Counted from the stretch's first letter, positions 40,808-51,235 are shown. The stretch: DNA of 64,000 nt from Microbacterium sp. (GCF_017305435.1 NZ_JAFKIP010000006.1:248001-312000); one strand, 5' to 3'. Numbers and translations are program-made. Notes: generated from the letters alone by a model not told the origin.

Positions 40808-43800
40808 TCAGCTCCGCACCGCCGCCTCCTGGCGGATGATGCTCGGCCCCTGCGGTGTCGCCTCGACCACGAGCTGGGCCGGCAGCTGCTCCTTCATCGC
40901 CTCGACGTGGCTGATCACCCCGACCGTCCGTCCGCCGACGCGCAGGTCGTCGAGCGTGCGCATGGCGAGTTCGAGCGTCTCGGGGTCGAGCGAGCCGAAC
41001 CCCTCGTCGACGAAGAGCGTGTCGAGCCGGATGCCGCCGGCGCGCGCCGTCACGACTTCACCGAGCCCGAGGGCGAGGGCGAGGGACGCGAGGAACGTCT
41101 CGCCGCCGGAGAGCGACTGCGGCGTGCGCAGCCGTCCGGTGTGCGCGTCGAGCACGTCGATGCCGAGTCCCGACGCGCGCCCGCGCGCGGCGCGCGCGTC
41201 ACTGTGGTGCAGCGTGTACCGACCGGCGGACATCTCCGCGAGGCGGACGTTCGCCGCCGCGACGATCTCCTCGAGCTCGGCGGCGAGCACGAACGTCTCG
41301 AGGTCCATCTTCATCGTGTTCGGGGCGCGTCCGGCGACGGTGTCGGCCAGGCGCGTGACGGATGCCGCATCAGCGGCGAGCTCGGCGACGTCGGCATAGG
41401 CGTCGTCGGCCCGTTCGGACAGGTCGCGCAGCTGCGACCACACGTTCTGGGCATCGCGCTCAGCCGCGATCGCGGCCGAGCGCGCGGTATCGGCGGCCGC
41501 GACGAGCGACGCCGCCTCCTCCACCTCGTCGCCCGTGACCTCGGCGCCGACGAGGGCGAGCTCCAACTCCAGGAGGCGCTCGCGCGTGGCGGTGATCTCG
41601 GCCGCATGAGCGGCCGATTCCCCCTCGGCCGCCGCGATCTCGGCGGGGGTGCGGAGCGCTGCGCGCACCGCACCCGGGGCATCGAACGGGCTGTCGACGA
41701 GGAGGCGCTCCACGTCGACGGTCGCGGCCTCCCACGCACGCTGCCGCTCCGCCATCGTCGCCCGCGCGGCGACGAGGGCCGCCGCCCGCGTGCGGCGCGC
41801 TTCGCCGTCCGCGATGCGCGCCGCGACGCTCTCGAACTGACCGCGCGCGCGGGCGACCGCCTCCTCCAGGCGCGCGATCTCCGCGTTCGCCGCCGCCTGC
41901 TCCTCGCGGTCGGCGAGCCGGCGCACGGTGAGGGCGTCACGTTCGGCTTCAGCCGCATCGGCGATCCGGTCGAGATCCGCCCGCTCCGCGGAGAGAAGGT
42001 CGACGTCGCGCGCCCCGGCCGACGCAGCGTCGAGATCCGTGCGCACGAGATCGAGTTCGGCCTCCAGGTCGGCGCGGTCACGGCCCCCGGCATCCGCCTG
42101 GGCGGCGGCGAGCTCGTCGCGCGCGGCACGTGCGGTCGCGGCAGCACTGTTCGCGCGCGCGTGGGCGGCGTCGCGTGTGGCCTCCGCGGCGGCGAGATCC
42201 TCGTCGGTGACCGGTGCCGACGCGGGGGCGGCGGGGTGGGGGTGCTCGCGGGATCCGCACACGGCGCAGGGCTCGCCGGGAGCGAGCGCGGCGGAGAGCT
42301 CACCCGCGTAGCCGGCGAGACGGCGCTGCAGCAGATCGGTGACGGCGAGGCCGGCCGCGGCGGCGGCGGCGCTCGCCTCGAGATAGGCACGCTCCGCCGC
42401 GGCCGCGACCGGCGCGTGCCGCTCGGCGGCGCGCGCCGCCTCGACGTGGGCTTCGAGCCGCGTGCAGCGCGCGCGGAGGTCCTCGGCGCGCGCCGCGACG
42501 GCGCGCGCCGAGGTGAGGCGTTCCTCCAGCGCGAGGCGACGGACCGGGACCTCCGCGAGCTGCTCGCCGAGCGCGGCGAGCGCGGCGTCCGTCTCGGCGA
42601 GCGCGGCGGCGTAGGCGGCGGCGCGCTCCCGCACCGGTGCGAGGGCGAGCTCGGCTTCGGCGGCATCCTCCCAGCGGGCGAGATCGGCCGTGATCTCCCG
42701 CACGGCGATCTCGGCGGCCTCGAGATCGACGTCGACATCGCCGGCAGGATCGACTTCGCGCGCGAGCTCGACCCCGCCCGCCCACGCCTCGTGCGCGCGA
42801 CGCTCTTCGGCGCGCGCGTCGTCGAGTTCGCGAGCGGCGCGATCGGCGGCATCCAGGGGTGCGCGCAGCGCATCCGCGGCCCGCGCGGCGGAGAGGAGGG
42901 CGCGCTGCGCTTCGATCCGAGGGGCGTTGTGCTCCAGCTGCGTGAGCCGCGTACGCGCCTCGGCGCGCTCGCGGCTGCGGCGCGCGCGCTCGACGAGCTC
43001 GACGTGCGCGGCGGATCGCGCCCGGTGCTCCTCTTCGGCGCGCGCACGCGAGGTCGTCGCCTGATCGACGCGATACGCCGCCCGGCCGACGGCCGCCAGC
43101 ACCGCGGCGGACCGTGCGGCGAGATCACCCCCGCCGGACTCCGTCGCGGGCATCGCGTCGTCGTCGCCGTCCGACCCGAGCGCGCGCTCGGCGATGAGGC
43201 GCTCGGCGAGACCGAGAAGGGTGCGCGCGTGCTCGCCCGCGGAGTCCAGGCGCTTCTGCGCCTCGCGGCGGCGCTCGTCGAGGTCGGCCTGATACTGCTC
43301 GAACCGGCGTGTCCCGAAAAGCGTGCGCAGGAGTATCTGCCGCTCGTCCCCGGGAGCGAGCAGGAAGCGCGAGAACTTGTTCTGCGCGAGCAGGATCACC
43401 TGCTGGAACTGCTGAGCGCCGAGGCCGAGGATTTCGCCGAGCGCGAGACCCACATCGCGCGGTTTCGCCGCACGCCCGATCCAGACGCCGTCGCGCAGCT
43501 CCTCGAGCTCGGCCCGCGCCGGCTCGGTGGTGAGCCCGCCGCCGCGTTTGGCGGGGCGGTCGTATTCGGGGGCGCGCGTCACACGCCACCGGGCGTCGCC
43601 GGCCGTGAACTCGAGGCGCACCTCGGTCGGATCGGTGAGGAAGCTATGGTCGCTGCGCAGGCGCTTCTCGCCGCCCTCGTAGCGCGGCACGGTGCCGTAG
43701 AGAGCGAAGCTCACCCCGTCGAGGATGCTCGACTTGCCCGTGCCCGTCCGCCCCGAGATGAGGAAGACGCCATCGCGGTCGAACGCGTCGAAGTCGACCC

Positions 43801-43855
43801 GCTGCATCTCGCGGAACGGCCCGAACCCGGTCAGCTCGAGCGCGTGCAGCTTCAC
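40808..43855 (-). CDS. sbcC: Exonuclease subunit SbcC (SMC-type ATPase)
   Basis: This 1015-residue ATPase of the SbcCD (Rad50-Mre11) complex processes DNA ends and hairpins. The N-terminal Walker A region is FLISGRTGTGKSSILDGVSF, with DFDAFDRDGVF just before. Long Ala/Arg/Glu-rich coiled-coil arms follow. A zinc-hook CXXC (PGEPCAVCGSREHPH) lies near residue 530. The C-terminal signature LSGGETFLASLALALG and Walker B TLFVDEGFGSLD are intact. The start is ATG 43855, within an ATGA overlap with sbcD. The highly biased Ala/Arg codons create long spurious frames on the other strand. Confidence 0.96.
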   Translation of the reverse strand: MKLHALELTGFGPFREMQRVDFDAFDRDGVFLISGRTGTGKSSILDGVSFALYGTVPRYEGGEKRLRSDHSFLTDPTEVRLEFTAGDARWRVTRAPEYDRPAKRGGGLTTEPARAELEELRDGVWIGRAAKPRDVGLALGEILGLGAQQFQQVILLAQNKFSRFLLAPGDERQILLRTLFGTRRFEQYQADLDERRREAQKRLDSAGEHARTLLGLAERLIAERALGSDGDDDAMPATESGGGDLAARSAAVLAAVGRAAYRVDQATTSRARAEEEHRARSAAHVELVERARRSRERAEARTRLTQLEHNAPRIEAQRALLSAARAADALRAPLDAADRAARELDDARAEERRAHEAWAGGVELAREVDPAGDVDVDLEAAEIAVREITADLARWEDAAEAELALAPVRERAAAYAAALAETDAALAALGEQLAEVPVRRLALEERLTSARAVAARAEDLRARCTRLEAHVEAARAAERHAPVAAAAERAYLEASAAAAAAGLAVTDLLQRRLAGYAGELSAALAPGEPCAVCGSREHPHPAAPASAPVTDEDLAAAEATRDAAHARANSAAATARAARDELAAAQADAGGRDRADLEAELDLVRTDLDAASAGARDVDLLSAERADLDRIADAAEAERDALTVRRLADREEQAAANAEIARLEEAVARARGQFESVAARIADGEARRTRAAALVAARATMAERQRAWEAATVDVERLLVDSPFDAPGAVRAALRTPAEIAAAEGESAAHAAEITATRERLLELELALVGAEVTGDEVEEAASLVAAADTARSAAIAAERDAQNVWSQLRDLSERADDAYADVAELAADAASVTRLADTVAGRAPNTMKMDLETFVLAAELEEIVAAANVRLAEMSAGRYTLHHSDARAARGRASGLGIDVLDAHTGRLRTPQSLSGGETFLASLALALGLGEVVTARAGGIRLDTLFVDEGFGSLDPETLELAMRTLDDLRVGGRTVGVISHVEAMKEQLPAQLVVEATPQGPSIIRQEAAVRS

Positions 43856-45078
43856 GTCGCCACCGGCGCCGTGCTCCGCGCGACGCGGCCGCCCGTGCGC
43901 ACGTCCCCGTCACGCTCCGCGCGCTCGCGCGCGCCGAGGACGTCGCGGACGAGTTCCGCCTCGCGATCCGACGCGCCCTCGCCGGCGCGTACGTGCACGA
44001 GGAACGCTTCGACGAGCTCGGCGTCGCTCTGCGCCGCCCGCACCCGCTGCGTATAGCTGCGGGTGTCCTCGGAATTGCGCGCCGGCGGTGTGTGCGCGAC
44101 GGCGGCGCAGTGGGGGAAACGCTGCTGCAGCCGGCGCAGCGGATCGGCCTGCGGAACGGCGTCGGTGTACTCGACCGACACCCAGGCATCCTCCGCGTCG
44201 GCGTACGCGTCGCCCTGCAGGATCTCGTCGAACGCGCCGCGGAGCGTCCGCAGCGGGCGCGGGACCGGCAGATCGAGCCAGCGCGCTCCGGCGAAGCCCG
44301 CGGCATCCAGCTCGACGAGCCACGACCCGCGGGGCTTGTCCCCCTCGCCGAAGCTGTAGTGCAGCGGCGCCCCCGCGTACCGCACCCGGTCGGAGAGCTG
44401 CTGCCGCCCGTGGATGTGGCCGAGCGCCATGTAGTCGACGCCGTCGAACGTCTGGAGCGGCACGACGTCGAGGCCGCCCTGCTGGATGTCGCGCTCGAGG
44501 TGCGGCGTCGGCTCGACGCCCGCCGCGAAGCAGTGCGCGACGGCGACCGCACGCAGAGAGCCGCCCACCCCGGCGTCCGCACCACGTCGTGCCGCGAGGT
44601 CGGCGCGGACGAGGCCCATCGCGTGGGCGAGGACGCCCGCCTGCGAGGTGGCACCCGGCCATTCGTGGCGCAGGAGCGCGGGTTCGAGGAAGGGGATGCC
44701 GTAGATGTGCACCGGGCCGTGCTCGTCGCGCACGGTGATCGGCGTGCCGACTTCGGCCGGATCGGTCAGGACATGGATGCCGGGGCGCAGGAGCGCCGCC
44801 TGGAATCCCAGCCGGGCGGCGGAATCGTGGTTGCCGCTCGTGACGATCACCTCCGCGCCGGTGTCCGCGAGGGCGGCGAGCGTGTCGGAGAGCAGCCCGT
44901 AGCATGCGGCGGCGGGGGTGGCCGAGTCGAAGACGTCGCCCGCGACGATCACGACGTCGACGGCGTGCGCGCGCACCTGCACGACGAGCGCGTCGAGCAC
45001 GCCGCGCAGCGCGTCGAGCGTGGAGTGACCGTGGAAGGTCCGCCCGATGTGCCAGTCGGAGGTGTGCAGGATGCGCAT
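43852..45078 (-). CDS. sbcD: Exonuclease subunit SbcD
   Basis: This 408-residue Mre11-type nuclease has the metallophosphoesterase motifs ILHTSDWHIGRTFHG, VIVAGDVFDSA, VIVTSGNHDSAARL and MALGHIHGRQQL. The C-terminal capping domain extends to residue 408; an Ala/Glu/Arg-rich tail from about residue 340 is longer than in E. coli SbcD. The start is ATG 45078, with TAGCGT 6 nt upstream. It is translationally coupled to sbcC by a four-base overlap. Confidence 0.96.
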   Translation of the reverse strand: MRILHTSDWHIGRTFHGHSTLDALRGVLDALVVQVRAHAVDVVIVAGDVFDSATPAAACYGLLSDTLAALADTGAEVIVTSGNHDSAARLGFQAALLRPGIHVLTDPAEVGTPITVRDEHGPVHIYGIPFLEPALLRHEWPGATSQAGVLAHAMGLVRADLAARRGADAGVGGSLRAVAVAHCFAAGVEPTPHLERDIQQGGLDVVPLQTFDGVDYMALGHIHGRQQLSDRVRYAGAPLHYSFGEGDKPRGSWLVELDAAGFAGARWLDLPVPRPLRTLRGAFDEILQGDAYADAEDAWVSVEYTDAVPQADPLRRLQQRFPHCAAVAHTPPARNSEDTRSYTQRVRAAQSDAELVEAFLVHVRAGEGASDREAELVRDVLGARERAERDGDVRTGGRVARSTAPVAT

Positions 45079-45084
45079 GTCTCC

Positions 45085-45090
45085 ACGCTA
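45085..45090 (-). promoter_or_regulatory. Leaderless -10 box for sbcDC
   Basis: Minus-strand TAGCGT is followed by GGAGAC and the ATG at 45078. The 15-base stretch including the ATG is identical to that of the GNAT gene (61255-61269). Confidence 0.55.
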
Positions 45091-45125
45091 AGCGCGGCCT
45101 CCGACATCGCCCGCGCGGCCCGCCG

Positions 45126-46589
45126 TCAGCCGCGCGCGCGGCGGCGCGCGACGAGGTCGAACAGGCCGAGACCGAACGCGACCACGAGGAACGCCGCGAC
45201 CGAGATCATGCCGAAGGCGTACGCGTCGTGGAAGACGTCGATGCCGTGCCGCCCGGAGCCCTCATCGCGGTAGATCGCGGAGTAGAAGAGCGACAGGGCG
45301 ACCGCCGTCCCGATGGCCGTCCCGATCCGCTGGCCGAGCTGCCCCACCGACCCGGCGAGGCCGCCCGAGCGCGTCGGGATCTCGGCGAGGGTGAGGGTCT
45401 GATTGGGCGCGACGACGAGGCCGGCGCCGGCGCCCGCGACGAGCATGACGGCCGCCATCACGTAGGCGACGACCCCGACGGGCACCGTGAACGCGACGAT
45501 CGTGAGGGCGACCACCGCCACGAGCACGACGCCGAGGCCCCAGACGACGAGCGGGCGGCCGAAGCGGCCGACGAGGTTGCCGCCGTACCACGCGCTCACG
45601 GCGCTCGCCAGGGCGAACCCGATCGACACCATTCCGGCGTACACGGGCTCGAGCCCCACGCCGAGCTGCAGGAACAGCGTCGTCAGCAGGAACATCGCCG
45701 GGATCGCGGTGAAGTACGTCGCCGCGATGAGCGTGCCGTTGCGGAACGACGCGACGCTGAACAGGCCGAGCGGGATGAGCGGCGCTCGTCCGGAGGCCCC
45801 GTACCGGTGCTCCCACCAGAAGAAGAGGACGGCGAAAACGGCGAACAGGACGAGGGTCCACCACCGGCGCGGATCGTCGTCCGGCGACCCGGTCGTGAAC
45901 AGGAAGGGCCACATCAGGGTCACGATCACGACGGCGAAGAGGATCAGCCCGACCGGATCCAGTTCGAGCCGGGAGGCACTCGGCATCCGCGTCTTCGGCA
46001 GCAGCCAGATGACGCCGGCGAGCACCGCGAGGCACAGCGGCACGTTGATCCAAAAGATGAACCGCCAGCCGTCCTGTGCCCCGCCGAGGGCGATCATGAG
46101 ACCGCCGAGCGTCGGCCCGAACGCCGTCGCGATGCCGATCGTCGCGCCGAACAGCCCGAACGCGCGGCCGCGCTCCTTACCGGTGAACAGCTGCTGGATC
46201 GTCCCGATGACCTGCGGCATCTGGATGCCGGCGGCGAGTCCCTGTACGAGGCGTCCCGCGATCAGGACCTCCGTCGTGGGGGCGAGCGCGCACACGATCG
46301 ACGTGACGGTGAACAGGCTCAGGCCGATGATGAACAGCTGCGTGCGCGACCGCTGATCGCCGAGGCGCCCGAACGGCACGAGGGCGAGACCGAACAGCAG
46401 GACGTAGCCCGAGACGACGATCTGCAGTTCGGTGGATGCCGCGCCCAGCGCCTGCTCGATCGACGGCAGCGCCACGTTGACCTTGCTGAGGTCGAGGATG
46501 GTGAGCGCAGCGACCGAGACGCACACCCAGAAGGCGCGCCAGCGCTGACCGTGCTCGAGGGGGATGCTGGCCGTGCCCGGAACCGTCAC
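45126..46589 (-). CDS. MFS transporter, DHA2 family (14-span drug exporter type)
   Basis: This 487-residue exporter has motif 1 ILDLSKVNVALPSIEQAL in span 1 (with the acidic residue typical of EmrB/QacA types), the loop FGRLGDQRSRTQLFI (motif A), GRLVQGLAAGIQMPQVIG (motif B) and GPTLGGLMIA (motif C). About fourteen spans are predicted. It should use the proton gradient to expel hydrophobic drugs or metabolites. The start is GTG 46589, with TAGCGT 6 nt upstream (leaderless). No regulator gene adjoins it. Confidence 0.9.
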   Translation of the reverse strand: MTVPGTASIPLEHGQRWRAFWVCVSVAALTILDLSKVNVALPSIEQALGAASTELQIVVSGYVLLFGLALVPFGRLGDQRSRTQLFIIGLSLFTVTSIVCALAPTTEVLIAGRLVQGLAAGIQMPQVIGTIQQLFTGKERGRAFGLFGATIGIATAFGPTLGGLMIALGGAQDGWRFIFWINVPLCLAVLAGVIWLLPKTRMPSASRLELDPVGLILFAVVIVTLMWPFLFTTGSPDDDPRRWWTLVLFAVFAVLFFWWEHRYGASGRAPLIPLGLFSVASFRNGTLIAATYFTAIPAMFLLTTLFLQLGVGLEPVYAGMVSIGFALASAVSAWYGGNLVGRFGRPLVVWGLGVVLVAVVALTIVAFTVPVGVVAYVMAAVMLVAGAGAGLVVAPNQTLTLAEIPTRSGGLAGSVGQLGQRIGTAIGTAVALSLFYSAIYRDEGSGRHGIDVFHDAYAFGMISVAAFLVVAFGLGLFDLVARRRARG

Positions 46590-46595
46590 CCGTCC

Positions 46596-46601
46596 ACGCT
46601 A
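46596..46601 (-). promoter_or_regulatory. Leaderless -10 box for the MFS gene
   Basis: Minus-strand TAGCGT ends 6 nt before the GTG at 46589, which supports that start. Confidence 0.5.
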
Positions 46602-46657
46602 CTGCCCCGACGACGAGGCGTCTCGACGACGGCGGAGGCTTCCCGGGCGACGGCCCC

Positions 46658-46704
46658 GCACGACGATGGGCGGCTCGGAAGCCCCGAGTCGCCCATCGTC
46701 GTGC
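46658..46704 (-). terminator. Long stem-loop terminating the arabinose locus
   Basis: GCACGACGATGGGCG (46658-46672) pairs exactly with its complement at 46690-46704, and the stem continues inward with one mismatch (GCTCGG/CCGAGT) to a short loop. It lies 22 nt after the stop codon of the glycosidase gene. It is the strongest hairpin in the window and very probably a terminator. Confidence 0.75.
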
Positions 46705-46725
46705 GTGGCGGTGTGTCTGCGGCCG

Positions 46726-49659
46726 TCAGCCCTGGCGGGTACGGCGACGACGCAGCGCCAGCAGTACCGCACCCCCGAGGACCAGCATCGCCGCGAGCAT
46801 CGCCGCCGCGGTGACCGCTGCGGGGCTCTGGCCGGTGACCGCGAGCCCTGCCGCGGTGCCCGCGCCGGTCGAGGGGAGCGCGGTCGAGGAGGACGTCGGC
46901 GACGGCTCGGGCGTCGCCGACGGGTCGGCGAGGCGCACCGTTTCGGAGCTCGAGACGTCGACGAGCCCGTCACGGTAGCCGTCGTACTGCGCCGTCACGC
47001 TCGTGACGGCGGCGGGGACAGCGACGCTCGCCGTCCCGCCCGACAGGGGCACCGTCGCCGTCCAGCCGCCGGCGGCGCGCGCCAGCGGCGACACGGCAGT
47101 CGCGTCCGTGAACGTGACCGTTCCGGCCACGTCCCCCTCGTCGGCGGCGGTGACGCGCGCGGTGACCGTGCGCTCTTCGGCGCTCAGCGACGTCGTCGAG
47201 GCGACCGCGGTAATACCGGTCCAGTCGTGCATGGCGGTGAGGACCGCCTGCGGCACACTCACGAAGGCGCCGTGACGCGGGCTGGCGGGCAGGCCGCCCT
47301 GGGCGCGCACGTTCCAGTCGCTGCGCTGCGACAGCCGGTCGCTCTGGGTGCTCGAGGCGATCGCGTCGCCGCTGGTCACGAACGCGCGGTAGCCGCCGGC
47401 GCCGTAGTTGTCCACCAGGAAGACGTAGCCGTCGCCCGTGTTGTTCGGATCTCCCGCATTGAGCTTGACGATCTCGGGCCCTTCACCGGCCTGGCCGGTC
47501 TCCGCGGAGGTCATGTGCGTGTCGAGCAGCTGCCAGGTGGTGGACGGGTCGGCCGTCCAGCTGGATTCCGTCGTCGGCGCGGTGAGCACCTTCGAGCGCT
47601 CGAGGAAGATGTCCTTGCCCGCCTCGAGAGGGCCCGCGGCGCCGCCCTCCTCGTTCTTCGTGAAGCGGTAGTAGTAGTCCCCGATCTTCGTGACGGTGGA
47701 GTCGATGCGCGCGTAGCCGGTGTCCTGCCAGCTCGCCGGCGGCGCCGTGAACGTGCGGAAGTCACGGGTGAGCACGGCGAACATGCGTGCGTACAGGTTG
47801 TCGCTGTTCGTGTGGCTCGCGTCGGAGTACAGCCGCGACGCGAAGAACACGACATACGACTGCAGTTCGTCGTCCCAGTACGCTTCCGGCGCCCAGGTCA
47901 TCCCGGCTGCGGGCTGATTCACCGTGATGCCGGTGTCCTCGCCGTTGGTGCGTGTCCACGTGACGAGGTCGGTCGACTCCCACACCTCGATCTTGAGGCT
48001 GCCGGCGGACTGGGCCGGGCCCCAGCCCGTGCCGCAGCTGATGCAGAGGTCGGTCGCGACCATGTAGTACTTGTCGCCGTCCTTCGAGCGGAGGATGTAC
48101 GGGTCGCGCAGACCCGTCGTGTCGGTCGTCGACGTGATGACCGCGTTGCCGCCGTTGACCGGGGAGAACGTGAAGAAGTCGTTGCCCGACGTCGCCGCCT
48201 GGTAGATCTTCTCGTCGCCGTCGGACTTGAAGTAGGCCGCCGCGTAGCCCGCGTCGGGCGCCGTGCGCCCGTGCTCGGCGACCGCGACGGTGAACGTGCG
48301 CTCGGCGCTCGCCCCGTTGAGCTCGACGTGCGCCGTGAGCGTCACCTCGCGGTCTCCCGCACCGTACGCGGGTCGGGTGACGAGGCCGCCGCCGCGGTAC
48401 GGGTCGGCGAGACCCGCCGCGGGAGCCGTGTAACCGGCATCCGTCGCCGTCACGAGAGCCGGGTCGGAGGAGGTCCACGTGATGGACCCGCCGTTGACGA
48501 CGCCCGTCGTCAGGAGGGGGAGGTTCTCCGTGGTGCGGGTCGCGAGGACGATCGCGTCGAGGTCCGCCGAGACGTCGGGCGCGACGACGGTCACATCGAA
48601 CGTGAGGGTCGACCCGAGAGAAGTGGCAGCGGTCAGGGTGACCGCGGTGTCGGTCGAGATCGCGCGCGAGACGACGCCCGTGGTCGACACGACCGACGGC
48701 GATGACGACGACCAGGTCAGGCCGACGCCGTTGACGGTCGCCGGCAGGGTCAGGTTCGACGAGACGTTCGTCAGAGCGGAATTGGCCCCGAGCATCTGGG
48801 CGATCACGTCGCCGCGCAGGAGCGCGGCGGTGGTCGCCTTCTTCTGATCGGCCGTCGGCATGCTCGCAGCGACCTCATCGGCCGTGAGCGCCACGTCCCA
48901 GAGCTTGACGTCGGAGACGTCGGCACGCAGCAGCGGGTCGCCCTGGTAGAGCGAGCGTCCGAGGTAGCCCAGCACGGCGCCCGTCGGGATGATCGAGCTG
49001 AGGGAGAGCGAGTGGGCGAGGGTGGAGATCTGCTGGCCGTCGCGGTACAGCGTCAAGGTGCTGCCGGAGCCGACCATCGTCAGCGTCGTGAAGCCCGGGT
49101 TGAGGCCTCCGCCCGCCGGCATCCTGCTCTCGCCGTTGCTGTTGCCGTTCTTGACGCGGATCGCGGCGAGCACCTGATCGGTGTATCCGCCCTGCGCCGA
49201 CCGCGGGCTGAGGAAGATGTGGTTGCCCAGCTGCGTCGTGTTCCACGGCCCGACGCCGTCGCCGATGACCCACCCGAAGTGATTCGCCGACGTCTGCGTG
49301 GAGACCGTGTACTCGACGGTGAAGTCATTGTCCGATCCGGTGATCGACCCGGACGGCAGGGTGGCGTAGCCGTCCGCGCGGAAGCGCAGCACGTCGTCAC
49401 CGCCGGCATCCGCGAACGAGGCGTCGGTCAGGCCGTTCAGCGTCGCGTTGCGGCCGTTGCCCGACACATCGAGCAGCGTCGTGCCGCTGTGCGACATGTC
49501 GTAGTGCGCGGTCGGCGGCGGCGCATCGGCGGCCGAGGCCGCGATCGGGGCCGCCAGCCCGATGCCGGTGACGGCGACGACGCCGGCGATGGTCGCGGCG
49601 ATCAGCCGGCGCGGGGAACGTGCGTGCCCGGAGGGGCGCGAGAGCATGGGTGATCTCAT
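46726..49659 (-). CDS. Secreted cell-wall-anchored GH43-type arabinosidase with LamG and Ig-like domains
   Basis: This 977-residue secreted protein has a signal peptide (LIAATIAGVVAVTGIGLAAP, cleavage after SAA or ADA). Next come a LamG-like beta-sandwich (residues about 45-235; HYDMSHSGTTLLDVSGNGRN) and an Ig-like bacterial domain (about 250-350). A five-bladed GH43-type catalytic domain (about 450-780) has TGLRDPYILRSKDGDKYY near 518 and MTWAPEAYWDDELQSY with the probable catalytic glutamate near 590. An Ig-like repeat (810-910) follows, and a sorting tail ends the protein. The tail contains LPSTG (928-932) and LAVTG (939-943), a hydrophobic span and RRRRTRQG. It probably releases arabinose from plant polysaccharide outside the cell. 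Confidence 0.85.
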   Translation of the reverse strand: MRSPMLSRPSGHARSPRRLIAATIAGVVAVTGIGLAAPIAASAADAPPPTAHYDMSHSGTTLLDVSGNGRNATLNGLTDASFADAGGDDVLRFRADGYATLPSGSITGSDNDFTVEYTVSTQTSANHFGWVIGDGVGPWNTTQLGNHIFLSPRSAQGGYTDQVLAAIRVKNGNSNGESRMPAGGGLNPGFTTLTMVGSGSTLTLYRDGQQISTLAHSLSLSSIIPTGAVLGYLGRSLYQGDPLLRADVSDVKLWDVALTADEVAASMPTADQKKATTAALLRGDVIAQMLGANSALTNVSSNLTLPATVNGVGLTWSSSSPSVVSTTGVVSRAISTDTAVTLTAATSLGSTLTFDVTVVAPDVSADLDAIVLATRTTENLPLLTTGVVNGGSITWTSSDPALVTATDAGYTAPAAGLADPYRGGGLVTRPAYGAGDREVTLTAHVELNGASAERTFTVAVAEHGRTAPDAGYAAAYFKSDGDEKIYQAATSGNDFFTFSPVNGGNAVITSTTDTTGLRDPYILRSKDGDKYYMVATDLCISCGTGWGPAQSAGSLKIEVWESTDLVTWTRTNGEDTGITVNQPAAGMTWAPEAYWDDELQSYVVFFASRLYSDASHTNSDNLYARMFAVLTRDFRTFTAPPASWQDTGYARIDSTVTKIGDYYYRFTKNEEGGAAGPLEAGKDIFLERSKVLTAPTTESSWTADPSTTWQLLDTHMTSAETGQAGEGPEIVKLNAGDPNNTGDGYVFLVDNYGAGGYRAFVTSGDAIASSTQSDRLSQRSDWNVRAQGGLPASPRHGAFVSVPQAVLTAMHDWTGITAVASTTSLSAEERTVTARVTAADEGDVAGTVTFTDATAVSPLARAAGGWTATVPLSGGTASVAVPAAVTSVTAQYDGYRDGLVDVSSSETVRLADPSATPEPSPTSSSTALPSTGAGTAAGLAVTGQSPAAVTAAAMLAAMLVLGGAVLLALRRRRTRQG

Positions 49660-49716
49660 CGTCGAGAGGCTTCCTCGTGATTAGGGTGGGATGGCGTGGG
49701 GGGCGAGGTGTCGAGC

Positions 49717-51219
49717 TCAGAGGCCCTGCGCGAGGCGGTAGTAGGCCTGGTTCCAGCGCAGCTCCTGCTGGAAGCCGCGGACCGTGGTGCCCTCCTCGAT
49801 GACGGCGAGCTCGACACCGGCGATCTCCGCGAAGTCGCGGAACACCTCGATGCCGACCGCCGTCGTCATGACGGTGTGGTGCGCGGCGCCGGCGGTCAGC
49901 CAGCAGGCGGCGCTCGTCGCGAAGTCGGGGGCGGGCTTCCAGACGGCGCGGCCGACGGGCAGCTTCGGCAGGTCGGGGGCGTCGACGTTCTCGACGACGT
50001 TCGCGACGAGCCGGAAGCGGTCGCGCAGGTCGCTCATCGCGACGACGAGCGCCGGGCCCGGGTCGGCCGTGAAGACGAGGCGCACGGGGTCGTCCTTGCC
50101 GCCGATCCCGAGCGGGTGGATCTCCAGCCGCGCCTTCCGCGAGGACAGCGTCGGGGAGACCTCGAGCATGTGCGCGCCGAGGATCTTCTCGTCGCCCGCG
50201 ACGAGGTCGTACGTGTAGTCCTCCATGAGGCTCGCACCGCCCGGAAGCCCCGCCCCCATGACGTTCGCGACACGAACGAGGATCGCGGTCTTCCAGTCGC
50301 CCTCCGCGCCGAAGCCGTACCCGTCGGCCATGAGCCGCTGCACGGCGAGGCCCGGGAGCTGCGTCAGCGCACCGAGGTCCTCGAACGAGGTCGTGAACGC
50401 ACCGAAGCCCCCCGCCTCGAGGAAGGACCGCAGGCCCAGCTCGATCGCCGCACCGTCGCGCAGCGACTGGTGGCGGTCTGCGCCGGGGAGGAGCTCGTCG
50501 GCGACGTCGTACTCGTCGAGGTAGACCTGGACGAGCGCGTCGATGTCGGCATCGGATGCCGCAGCCACGGCATCCGCCAGCTCGTTCACCCCCCACGTGT
50601 TGACCTGCACGCCGAACCGGAGCTCCGCCTCGGTCTTGTCGCCCTCCGTGACGGCGACGTACCGCATGTTGTCGCCGAACCGGGCGAGCTTGAGGGTGCG
50701 CGCCGCCTGCCATCCCGCCGCGGCACGCTGCCAGTCCTCGACCTGCTGCCGAACGGCCGGGTTCGAGACGTGCCCGACGACCGTCTTACGCGCGACGCCC
50801 AGGCGCGTCTGGATGTACCCGAACTCGCGGTCACCGTGCGCGGCCTGATTCAGGTTCATGAAGTCGAAGTCGATCTCCGCCCACGGCAGTTCGACGTTCG
50901 CCTGCGTGTGCAGGTGCAGCAGCGGCTTGCGCAGCGCGTCGAGGCCCGAGATCCACATCTTGGCGGGGCTGAACGTGTGCATCCAGGCGATGATCCCGAT
51001 CACGGAGTCGTCGCTGTTCGCGTCCAGCGCGAGCCGCCGGATCGCGTCGGAGTCGGTGAGGACCGGCTTCCATTCGACCTTCACCGGCAGCCCGGACAGG
51101 CCCGCGGCGACGCGCTGCGACTGCTCGGCGACCTGACGCAGGGTCTCTTCGCCGTACAGGCCCTGGCTTCCGGTGACGAACCAGACGGTCGCGGTCTCGA
51201 GCGAGGAGGAGAGGGGCAT
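49717..51219 (-). CDS. araA: L-arabinose isomerase
   Basis: This 500-residue enzyme converts L-arabinose to L-ribulose. Family marks are [20 protein letters not shown] at the N-terminus, [39 protein letters not shown] and the metal-ligand region [15 protein letters not shown] with later HMLEVSPTL. Length is standard (about 500). The start is ATG 51219, with AAGGACC upstream. It follows the kinase gene by 16 nt. The next gene is the extracellular glycosidase, 57 nt downstream. Confidence 0.97.
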   Translation of the reverse strand: MPLSSSLETATVWFVTGSQGLYGEETLRQVAEQSQRVAAGLSGLPVKVEWKPVLTDSDAIRRLALDANSDDSVIGIIAWMHTFSPAKMWISGLDALRKPLLHLHTQANVELPWAEIDFDFMNLNQAAHGDREFGYIQTRLGVARKTVVGHVSNPAVRQQVEDWQRAAAGWQAARTLKLARFGDNMRYVAVTEGDKTEAELRFGVQVNTWGVNELADAVAAASDADIDALVQVYLDEYDVADELLPGADRHQSLRDGAAIELGLRSFLEAGGFGAFTTSFEDLGALTQLPGLAVQRLMADGYGFGAEGDWKTAILVRVANVMGAGLPGGASLMEDYTYDLVAGDEKILGAHMLEVSPTLSSRKARLEIHPLGIGGKDDPVRLVFTADPGPALVVAMSDLRDRFRLVANVVENVDAPDLPKLPVGRAVWKPAPDFATSAACWLTAGAAHHTVMTTAVGIEVFRDFAEIAGVELAVIEEGTTVRGFQQELRWNQAYYRLAQGL

Positions 51220-51235
51220 TTCGGGTCCTTCGGTT

